The notes beneath the pieces were generated by a model that did not search any database, was not told where the DNA came from, and saw only the letters and a list, made by a program, of their open reading frames with translations. The translations under genes and the position numbers were made by a program. 64,000 bases of DNA from Ardenticatenaceae bacterium (lineage in GTDB: Bacteria; Chloroflexota; Anaerolineae; Promineifilales; Promineifilaceae). Shown here piece after piece: positions 1 to 6,994 of this stretch; position 1 is the first letter of the stretch; each line of letters opens with the position of its first letter. Location of the stretch: assembly GCA_020634215.1 (NCBI GenBank), contig JACKCD010000009.1, positions 62,001 through 126,000 of the forward strand. The letters run 5' to 3'.

Positions 1-1120
1 AGAAAGGCCGCATGTTAAGACCAGATTGTGCAAAATGGAATCAGACCCTATCAGACCTGCAAAAATTAGCGGTGACCGCTGAACACCCCAGAAGCCGCGA
101 ACGATTCCAGGCGTTGTACGAAATAGGTAGCCAACATACGAATGCCACACAATGGGCGCGTGCCATTGGGCGGGATGACCAGACGGTCATGGGTTGGGTA
201 CATCGCTACAATGCCGAAGGACCAACAGGCATCCTTTACAAGCATAATGGGGGTCGCTCCCCCTTTTTACCTCGGAGCAGGAAGCAGAAATAACCGAGTG
301 CGTCAGAACCGCATCTCCCGCTGAGGTCGCTCTGCCGGGACATCGTTGGACATTAAAGAAGGTCATCAAGCTGGTCGAACAACAAACCGGCAGTAAAATC
401 AGCCGGAGTAAGGCTCGAACCATGTTGCAACAAGCAGGCCTCAGTTGGAAAAAGTGCAAAAAACTGCTTGCCAAGGCAAACCCAGAGCAAAGAGCGGCGT
501 ATGCGGCGCAGTTGGAGGATTTGTTCGTTGCCATGTGTGCTGATAAAGCTCGTCTAATCTACATTGACGAGGTTCATCTCCATCAGGATATGGATTTAGG
601 CTACAGTTGGTCAACCAAGGGTCAGGCCGACTGGGTGCCCAGCCAGTCCCCTGGACTCTCAGCCAAACTCAATTGGTATGGTGCCTACGATTTTACCCAA
701 GGTCAGTGCTTCCTTTGGCAAAACGGTCGCTGCAACAGCGATAACACGGTCGCGTTCTTGCAAGCATTATCCGAGTGGCTTGGCGAAAGCAAGCAAACCG
801 TTTATATCATCATGGATGGCGCACCGTGGCATCGTTCCCACTTGGTTGCCACAACTGCTGACCAACTTGGGGTTGAATTGATTCGCTTGCCAGCCTACAG
901 TCCAGACCTCAACCCAATTGAAGGGCTTTGGAAGTGGATGCGGGAAGAGGTGACGCAACGGTATTGTCATCCTTCACTTTCGGCCTTAGCTGATGCCTGT
1001 CATGCTTTTATTGAGCGCATTAACCTTGACCCGAATCGGCTGATTCAGCGTCTTTGGCCTAAATTTGACCTCGACCCTGATTATGAAAAACTATTGGTTT
1101 CAAATTGATTTGAGTATAGA
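1..1120 (+). mobile_element. IS630-family insertion sequence (left end probably outside the window)
   Basis: The segment is filled by an IS630-type transposase gene. The right boundary is not defined by a terminal repeat I can verify. I place it near 1110-1125 because the oppositely oriented secreted-protein gene changes character there, and because IS630 elements insert at TA, which is present at 1117-1118. The left inverted repeat would lie at or before base 1. The AACGGCCGTT palindrome that saturates the rest of the window is absent here, which fits recent arrival. Confidence 0.7.
12..1108 (+). pseudogene. IS630-family transposase, split by a frameshift
   Basis: DDE transposase of the IS630/Tc1 group, which cuts and pastes its element at TA sites. 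The first part (12-293, 93 aa) is the N-terminal helix-turn-helix region. The second part is open in another frame from about 248 to 1108; its first ATG is at 422, but the frame upstream of it continues the protein. Catalytic motifs are IYIDEVHLHQD, IIMDGAPWHRS and YSPDLNPIEGLWKWMRE, so all three acidic residues are present. Joining the frames gives about 365 aa, close to the family's usual length. The switch (a -1 step) falls in 249-293, where a run of five C is followed by five T (259-268). This could be a programmed or slippage frameshift, or a disabling mutation; the sequence alone cannot decide. It overlaps the end of the antisense secreted-protein frame. Confidence 0.85.
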
Positions 1121-1388
1121 CAAGCAAGACACCTAAATCCTGCCCCCACCAGTTCCAACTACTATAACCTGACGGTTGTCCACTAGGGCCAGTAAAATAT
1201 TGTTGGCTTCCATGCGCGCCAGCAAAGTAGGCTCCGTAATGAGGGATACCATATTGATAATAAGCTACTTGTACCTTATAGGCATCTGTCCAAAATCCGG
1301 CATACACTGGTTTCTCAGTTGCGATTAAGGTTATCAGTGCCAGTGCCAAAACAAATATTGTTAGCAAGATTTTATGTCCTATTTTCAC
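1059..1388 (-). CDS. Small secreted protein, 3' end replaced by the insertion sequence
   Basis: I do not recognise the family. The open frame extends to an ATG at 1406, but an AAGGAGA ribosome binding site sits just upstream of a GTG at 1388, so that is the better start (about 109 aa). Residues 1-30 form a classic signal peptide (KIGHK, then a Leu/Ile/Ala-rich core ending in VYAG). The mature part is rich in Tyr, Trp, Gly and Gln, as in small secreted bacteriocin-like or cell-surface peptides, but no defining motif is visible. The last 20 or so residues lie antisense to the end of the transposase gene (after about 1120), so the native C-terminus was probably displaced by the IS insertion. Expression and function are unknown. 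Confidence 0.5.
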   Translation of the reverse strand: MKIGHKILLTIFVLALALITLIATEKPVYAGFWTDAYKVQVAYYQYGIPHYGAYFAGAHGSQQYFTGPSGQPSGYSSWNWWGQDLGVLLVYTQINLKPIVFHNQGRGQI

Positions 1389-1528
1389 AGATTGTCTCCT
1401 TAACATGTTGAAAAAGTTTGCCCAATAAGCCCCAATTATTTATTAGGGCTACTGATGATAAAGGGTATTATCGACATTATAAGCAGGTCGTTTCTAGCTT
1501 ACTAAACGCTTGCGTTTCAACTCTGTTT

Positions 1529-1852
1529 CTATTTCGTTTCAATTTGCAAGAAAGTTTTTAAGTAAATGCCAATGCCTCTTATTGTGACAATGGCAAAACT
1601 GGAGACGTGATGCTCATCCAACTTTTTCCGCAGGCGGCAAAGAGCAAGTCGAATGAGTTTGCTGTCTGATTGCTCACTGCTTTGGCAACCCCAAACGTCG
1701 GCTAAGATTTGCTCATAGGTGCAGATTTGGTTGGGGTTTTGCATAAGGTAAAACAGCAAATCAAATTCCTGTTTTGACAGAGAGAGTTCTTTTTGCTGGT
1801 GATAGAATTGGCGCATGGCTTTACTGACTGAGACAGAACCACACACAAACAT
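1529..1852 (-). CDS. Stand-alone OmpR/PhoB-type winged-helix DNA-binding protein
   Basis: 107 aa consisting almost entirely of a Trans_reg_C winged helix: LSLSKQEFDLLFYLMQNPN (helix 1), EQILADVWG, then the recognition helix SKLIRLALCRLRKKLDE and the wing VTIRGIGIYLK. There is no receiver domain, so it is either a phosphorylation-independent regulator or the remnant of a larger response regulator or SARP-like protein. An AGGAG site lies 8-9 nt before the ATG. A TATAAT-like -10 on the minus strand is at 1913-1918. It sits between the IS-disrupted secreted protein and ppgK, and lacks the palindrome found throughout the rest of the window, so it may belong to a transferred segment. Confidence 0.7.
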   Translation of the reverse strand: MFVCGSVSVSKAMRQFYHQQKELSLSKQEFDLLFYLMQNPNQICTYEQILADVWGCQSSEQSDSKLIRLALCRLRKKLDEHHVSSFAIVTIRGIGIYLKTFLQIETK

Positions 1853-2089
1853 AAACTTTTCTCCTGCTTTATGAAAGGCTGTTCTTAGTGCGACGCGACA
1901 TTATTGATATAAATTATACAACAGCAGTATATTATTTTTTTTTGCTAAAATGCAAGTTTTATCTTGGGAAAGCTGGGTGACGTTAGATCCGTTAGATCTC
2001 CTTGTATGGTATATTCACTGGGGCAGGGTAAAATAACGGCAGTATACCTATTGTTATTGGCGGCAAATAATCACCAACAAGAGGGAGAC

Positions 2090-2842
2090 ATGGAAGTATT
2101 AGGCATTGACATTGGTGGCTCCGGCGTGAAAGGAGCGATTGTAGACACGGAAACAGGGAAGTTTGTGACAGACCGGGTACGCATTGACACCCCACAGCCG
2201 TCCACCCCTGAGGCCGTCATCGGCGTGATGAAGGAAATTGTGGACACCCTGAACTACAGTGGCCCCGTTGGGGTAGGCTTTCCAGCGGTGGTACTGGATG
2301 GGGTGCTAATGAGCGCGGCCAACGTTGACCAAAGCTGGATTAGCTATCCAGGGCAGCAAAAGATGGAAGAGCGGCTGGGCTGCAAAGTGACGCTGCTCAA
2401 CGATGCCGACGTAGCGGGCATTGCCGAAATGCGCTTTGGCGCGGGCAAGGGGCGACGCGGCGTGGTGATGATTTTTACGTTGGGGACGGGCATTGGCAGC
2501 TCGATGTTTGTCAACGGCCGTATTGTCCCCAACACCGAACTTGGCCACATCTACCTACCCGGCCAGCCCCTAGGGCAAGATGCCGAGGATGTGACCGCCA
2601 GCAGCGTTCGCACCAATGAAGATTTGTCTTGGGAAGCGTGGGGCGGCCGACTCAACGTTTATTTTAACGAGATCGAAAAGTTATTCTCACCTAATTTGAT
2701 CATCGTCGGCGGTGGCGTGAGCAAAAAGTATGAGGAATTTTTCCCCTACATCAAAGTTCGCGCCGAACTCCAGCCCGCCCAGCTTCGCAACAAGGCGGGG
2801 ATTGTGGGAGCGGCGCTGGCGGCGATTGGAGAAGGGATGTAG
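2090..2842 (+). CDS. ppgK: Polyphosphate glucokinase (ROK family)
   Basis: Phosphorylates glucose to glucose-6-phosphate using inorganic polyphosphate (and usually ATP); cytoplasmic. The 250-aa ROK fold starts directly with the phosphate-binding loop LGIDIGGSGVKGA. It also has LNDADVAGIAEM with the catalytic Asp, the adenosine-side loop FTLGTGIGSSMFVNG, ELGHI, and the C-terminal LIIVGGGVSKKYEEFFPY typical of PpgK rather than ordinary ROK glucokinases. The frame stays open upstream to 1964, but GAGGGAG at 2081-2087 places the start at the ATG 2090. It appears monocistronic; a heptad-repeat hairpin follows at once. Confidence 0.93.
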   Translation: MEVLGIDIGGSGVKGAIVDTETGKFVTDRVRIDTPQPSTPEAVIGVMKEIVDTLNYSGPVGVGFPAVVLDGVLMSAANVDQSWISYPGQQKMEERLGCKVTLLNDADVAGIAEMRFGAGKGRRGVVMIFTLGTGIGSSMFVNGRIVPNTELGHIYLPGQPLGQDAEDVTASSVRTNEDLSWEAWGGRLNVYFNEIEKLFSPNLIIVGGGVSKKYEEFFPYIKVRAELQPAQLRNKAGIVGAALAAIGEGM

Positions 2843-2843
2843 A

Positions 2844-2908
2844 CAGTAATCAGTCATCGGTAATCAGTGTTCAGTACTGATTACCGATGACTGATTACTG
2901 GTTACTGA
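2844..2908. repeat. Heptad-unit inverted repeat, TAATCGG type
   Basis: The left arm is made of TAATCAG/TCATCGG/TAATCAG units and the right arm carries their complements (CTGATTA, CCGATGA, CTGATTA, CTGGTTA), forming a long hairpin. It fills the gap between ppgK and the ATG of the next gene, with no room for a recognisable ribosome binding site. Confidence 0.85.
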
Positions 2909-2909
2909 A

Positions 2910-4259
2910 ATGTTGCGGCAGAAACCAGGTCAACGGCTTGCCTATTTACCCACGGCCAACGCCCAAACATTAGCCGAGCATTTGATTGCGTTTGCCAATG
3001 GGGATGGGGGGCTAATTGTGCTGGGGGTGGATGAGCGCGGACGGCCGTTAACGGCCGTTTGGGAAGAAGAAGCCGAAGCCGCCCTGCAAGAAGCCGCCAC
3101 CCTTTGCCGCCCCCCCGTTCCCACCCGCTGGCAGCCCGTGGAAACTGCCGACGGCAACCTCATTGGCATCAATGTTGCCCGCAGCACCGAACTACACAGC
3201 CTGCACGATGGGCGGGTGCTGGTTCGCAGCAGTTCTCTCAACCGCCCCCTCTCTGGCAGCGAAATTCGCACCCTGGCCGCCAGCAAAAACTCAGCCGAAT
3301 TTGAAACCCAGGTGGTGGCTGGTGCCAAACCTTCCGATCTCGATCAAGATGTTATCCGCGACTATCTGGATCGGCGGGAACGACGCGGCAGTGCCAAGGT
3401 TGACTCTACCGAGGAAATGCTCTTTGCCGTTGGTGCCACCGACCGCGATGGCAACCCGACCACCACTGGCATCCTGCTTTTTGGCAAAAACCCGCAGATG
3501 TTTTTCCCGCAAAGCGGCGTTGTCTTTGTCAAATTCCCCGGCACCGAGCCGCGTGGCGAAGATGGGGGCATTGGCTATGGTCGGCGCGCCGAACTAACGG
3601 GGCCAGTAGCGCGAATTATTGAACGCGCCTGGAATATTGTGTTTGAGGAAATGCGGGTGGGGGCAACGGTCAACAAGCTGGAACGGGAAGAGCTGACCGA
3701 GTACCCCCGCTTTGCCGTGCGCGAGGCGTTGGTCAATGCCGTTTGCCACCGCGATTACCGTATTCAGGGGCGGCGCATTGAGCTGCGGATGTATGCCGAC
3801 CGGCTGGAGATTATCAGCCCTGGTGGGCTGCCGGGCTATATGACGCTGGATAATTTGGTGGAGGAGCATTTTTCGCGCAATCCGCGCCTGGTCAATGGGC
3901 TGTTCCAGTGGGGCTATATTGAGGAGTTGGGGCTGGGGATTGACCAGATGATTGAGGAAATGGTGCAGTATGGGCACCCGCCACCACAGTTTCGGGCGAC
4001 CGATTATTCGTTTACGGTGACGTTGAATAATAAGAAGGAACGGCCGTTTACCCCCAAATGGACGCGCAACATGAACGAACGCCAAGCCCGCGCCCTGACC
4101 TTCATCCGCGAAAACGGCAGCATCACCAACCGCGACTACCAAAACCTCTGCCCCGATGTCTCCCCTGAAACCCTGCGCCTCGACCTTGTAGACCTAGTTG
4201 AATCGGGGCTGCTGCTCAAAATCGGTTCTAAGCGTGGTACCCACTACATTTTGAAATAA
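2910..4259 (+). CDS. AlbA_2/Schlafen-type regulator with C-terminal HATPase and winged helix
   Basis: 449-aa protein of the family often mislabelled as RecG-like. The N-terminal AlbA_2 (divergent Schlafen) domain contains AEHLIAFANGDGGLIVLGVDERG (residues about 20-45). The middle is an HATPase_c_4-type ATP-binding module, with REALVNAVCHRDYRIQG and RLEIISPGGLPGYMTLDNLVEEHFSRNPRLV (about 270-330) and ELGLGIDQMIEEM. The last 70 residues form a winged helix (RQARALTFIRENGSITNRDYQNLC). Such proteins are inferred to be transcriptional regulators; targets are unknown. The start abuts a heptad repeat and has no obvious Shine-Dalgarno, so the true start could differ slightly. Two abutting copies of the ACGGCCGTT sequence lie at 3041-3059. 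Confidence 0.85.
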   Translation: MLRQKPGQRLAYLPTANAQTLAEHLIAFANGDGGLIVLGVDERGRPLTAVWEEEAEAALQEAATLCRPPVPTRWQPVETADGNLIGINVARSTELHSLHDGRVLVRSSSLNRPLSGSEIRTLAASKNSAEFETQVVAGAKPSDLDQDVIRDYLDRRERRGSAKVDSTEEMLFAVGATDRDGNPTTTGILLFGKNPQMFFPQSGVVFVKFPGTEPRGEDGGIGYGRRAELTGPVARIIERAWNIVFEEMRVGATVNKLEREELTEYPRFAVREALVNAVCHRDYRIQGRRIELRMYADRLEIISPGGLPGYMTLDNLVEEHFSRNPRLVNGLFQWGYIEELGLGIDQMIEEMVQYGHPPPQFRATDYSFTVTLNNKKERPFTPKWTRNMNERQARALTFIRENGSITNRDYQNLCPDVSPETLRLDLVDLVESGLLLKIGSKRGTHYILK

Positions 4260-4328
4260 CGGTATGCAATCCCTTTCCTTTGTGATACCATTGTGAAAAA
4301 TTGATCGAACATAGAAGAGTTGGAGATT

Positions 4329-5804
4329 ATGGAGTTTGTTACACCCACCATCAACATCTTAATCGTATTGCCTGTTCTCCTCGTGGCAGGAGGGGGGGCT
4401 TTGCTTATGCTGCTAGAGCTATTTATGGCTGAGGAGCGCGTTAAGCAATGGGCACCCACACTAGCCATCATCGTTTTGGCACTGGCATTTCTGCAAACCA
4501 TCGGGCTGTGGGGTCAAACCCATACCACCTTCACCCCTGAAGGTAGCTCCCCTATGGTCATCCTCGACAACTTCGCCACCTTCCTTAACGTTATTTTCCT
4601 GCTTACAGGCTTTTTTACCGTCCTCATTTCGGTAAATTACCTGCCACGAGTAGGGCTAAACCGATCTGAATATTACATGCTCATGCTCTTTTCTCTCAGC
4701 GGCATGATGCTGATGGGCATGGCAAACGACCTGATCCTGGTTTTCCTGGCATTGGAAGTGCTGTCCATTCCCCTCTACATTTTGGCTGGGTTGTCCCGCC
4801 CACGCCCGGAGTCGGAAGAGTCAGCAATGAAATATTTCTTCCTCGGTGCCTTCTCCTCCGCCATTTTTGTCTTTGGCATTGCCCTCACCTATGGGGCAAC
4901 GGGTTCCACGGCACTGCCAGCTGTACTCGCTGGCGTGAGCAATGGTGGCGCGTTGGCACTCGCTGGGGTTGCCATGATGCTGGTCGGGTTTGGCTTTAAG
5001 GTGGCCGCCGCCCCCTTTCACATGTGGACACCCGACGTGTATGAAGGTGCGCCCACGGTTGTGACGGCGTTTATGTCGGTAGGGGCTAAGGTGGGTGGTT
5101 TTGCCGCCATGCTGCGCGTTTTTGTTTCGGCTTTTGGCTCACTGGGGCAAACATGGGTACCAGCCGTAGCCGTCATTGCCGCCATCACCCTCATCATCGG
5201 CAACGTGGTAGCCATTGTGCAGCCCAACATCAAGCGGATGCTGGCCTATTCGAGCATTGCCCACGCTGGCTACATTTTGATGGCCGTGGCCGCTAGCGTC
5301 AATAGCCCCGATGGGGTGAGCGCGGCACTGTTTTATATGTTCGCCTATCTGTTCACCAACCTGGGTGCCTTCGCCATTGCCATTGCCGCCGAGCGCAAGC
5401 TGGGTGAAGGGGTGATGCTGGATGATTACAAAGGGCTTGCCAAGCGCAGTCCGCTGTTGGCCCTAGCAATGGCCTATTTTATGCTGTCGCTGACGGGGAT
5501 TCCGCCGACGGGTGGTTTTTCGGGCAAGTTTTTTGTCTTCCGGGCGACGCTGGAAGCGGGTTTGGTGTGGCTGGCGGTGGTGGGTGTCATCACCAGCGTC
5601 GTGTCGGGCTACTATTACCTGCGGGTGGTTTACCTGATGTATATGTATGATGGTGAGGGGGAACTGCACACAAAACCGGCATTGTTAACGGCCGTTGCGC
5701 TCACCGTGCTTGCTACCCTTGTTCTGGGTCTGCTGCCAGGGGCGTGGTATGAAATTACCAAACAGGCGGCACTCCAGGGGCTGCAGGTGTTGGCTGGCGG
5801 CTAA
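4329..5804 (+). CDS. nuoN: NADH-quinone oxidoreductase subunit N
   Basis: Antiporter-like proton-pumping membrane subunit of respiratory complex I. It is 491 aa with 13-14 hydrophobic helices. It carries the Proton_antipo_M signature, including a Glu in the LVFLALEVLSIPLYILAGL helix, the Lys/His-containing helices (GFGFKVAAAPFHMWTPDVYEGAP) and VQPNIKRMLAYSSIAHAGYIL. A TTG nine bases upstream (4320) is also possible, but the ATG at 4329 has an AGAAGAG site at suitable distance. No other nuo gene is adjacent: an AlbA_2 regulator is upstream and a convergent kinase cassette downstream. The rest of complex I must therefore lie elsewhere. Confidence 0.95.
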   Translation: MEFVTPTINILIVLPVLLVAGGGALLMLLELFMAEERVKQWAPTLAIIVLALAFLQTIGLWGQTHTTFTPEGSSPMVILDNFATFLNVIFLLTGFFTVLISVNYLPRVGLNRSEYYMLMLFSLSGMMLMGMANDLILVFLALEVLSIPLYILAGLSRPRPESEESAMKYFFLGAFSSAIFVFGIALTYGATGSTALPAVLAGVSNGGALALAGVAMMLVGFGFKVAAAPFHMWTPDVYEGAPTVVTAFMSVGAKVGGFAAMLRVFVSAFGSLGQTWVPAVAVIAAITLIIGNVVAIVQPNIKRMLAYSSIAHAGYILMAVAASVNSPDGVSAALFYMFAYLFTNLGAFAIAIAAERKLGEGVMLDDYKGLAKRSPLLALAMAYFMLSLTGIPPTGGFSGKFFVFRATLEAGLVWLAVVGVITSVVSGYYYLRVVYLMYMYDGEGELHTKPALLTAVALTVLATLVLGLLPGAWYEITKQAALQGLQVLAGG

Positions 5805-5830
5805 GGTCGGCTGAATTTTAACGAGATAAG

Positions 5831-5862
5831 AAACGGCCGTTTTCTGCAGAAAACGGCCGTTT
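5831..5862. terminator. Bidirectional terminator built from two AACGGCCGTT palindromes
   Basis: A perfect palindrome centred on CTGCAG (5844-5849), each arm being a full copy of AAACGGCCGTTTT, followed by a T run. It separates the convergent nuoN and response-regulator genes. Confidence 0.8.
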
Positions 5863-5871
5863 TTGATCCCG

Positions 5872-6957
5872 CTAAAACTCCACTGTAAACACAGCCCCGT
5901 GCGGTTCGTTGGCCGTGACATAAATTTGCCCACCATGTGCCTCTGCTACCATGCGGCACAGTGCCAACCCCAGCCCAATTTGAGATAACCCTTCCCGTTT
6001 TAGCGAAACAATCTTAAATTTGTCAAAAACATTGCGCCGTTCTTCTTCCGGAATCCCTGCCCCTTCGTCAACCACTTGAATCCGCCGCACAAGCCCCGTG
6101 GCTGGCTCATTCACCTCACCCAAACGCACCGTTACCGTGCCCCCTGTAGGAGAGAACCTCAAAGCGTTCGCCAGTAAATTATCCAACATTCGGCTAAATA
6201 GCGTTTCATCTATCGGCAGCACCAGCGGTCGCGCTGGCATGTCTACGTTGAGCTTGATTTGGTGTAGCCGCGCTAACAGTTCGTGTTGGGCAACAAGCTG
6301 CTGTATAAGCTGCACCAAATCACACGGTTCCCGCTTGAGCAGCAGCTTATCATGCTCTATCTTGGCAACCAGCAGCATGTCGTTGATAAAGGATTCCAGA
6401 TGGCGCAATTCAGCTTGAATCGTTTGCAGTGCTTGTAAATCATTGGTTGCTAGGTTTTGCCGCTGTAGCATCAGACCAGCGTGCAGGGCGATGGTAGCAA
6501 GGGGGGCACGCATATCGTGAATGAGCATATTTGCCATATCTTCGCGCAGTTGGAGCATGGCGTTTAGGGCATCATATTGCTGCTTCACGCGCAACATAGA
6601 GCGTACCCGCGCCCGCAATTCGGAACCATTTACCGGCTTAGAGACAAATTCATCAGCACCCGCATCCAAACCGCGCACCAGCGAATCCTTACTGTCCAGG
6701 GCCGTGACAAGAATAATGGGCACATGTTGCCATTTGGGATGAGTTTTGAGCCGCTGGCATACATCAAACCCGTTTAGCTCCGGCATCATCACGTCTAGCA
6801 AGATGACATCGGGGTTTAGGCTGTCAATTTGGGCGAGCAGGTTTAGCCCGCTTTCAATGAGCAGCAGCTCATAATTTTCCGGGTATAACAAATCAGCAAG
6901 GGTTTCACGGGCTATCACGTTATCATCTACAATGCAGACCCGGGCAGTTTCTATCAT
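5872..6957 (-). CDS. Response regulator-histidine kinase hybrid (REC-HisKA-HATPase)
   Basis: 361-aa soluble two-component protein in reversed hybrid order. The receiver domain is at residues 5-120: acidic DDN at 11-13, phosphoacceptor Asp55 in VILLDVMMPE, Lys in VSKPVNG. The HisKA helix pair has His147 in MLIHDMRAP, and the HATPase has MLDNLLANALRFSP (N box) and VVDEGAGIPEEER (G1). There is no membrane segment, so input must come by phosphotransfer. It lies 37 nt downstream of the large hybrid kinase on the same strand, so the two very likely form one phosphorelay: kinase to receiver to second kinase. No output DNA-binding domain is encoded here. The start ATG is at 6957. Confidence 0.9.
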   Translation of the reverse strand: MIETARVCIVDDNVIARETLADLLYPENYELLLIESGLNLLAQIDSLNPDVILLDVMMPELNGFDVCQRLKTHPKWQHVPIILVTALDSKDSLVRGLDAGADEFVSKPVNGSELRARVRSMLRVKQQYDALNAMLQLREDMANMLIHDMRAPLATIALHAGLMLQRQNLATNDLQALQTIQAELRHLESFINDMLLVAKIEHDKLLLKREPCDLVQLIQQLVAQHELLARLHQIKLNVDMPARPLVLPIDETLFSRMLDNLLANALRFSPTGGTVTVRLGEVNEPATGLVRRIQVVDEGAGIPEEERRNVFDKFKIVSLKREGLSQIGLGLALCRMVAEAHGGQIYVTANEPHGAVFTVEF

Positions 6958-6994
6958 GATTTACTATCTCTCTTTTAGGCGGTGTCGCCCCATT

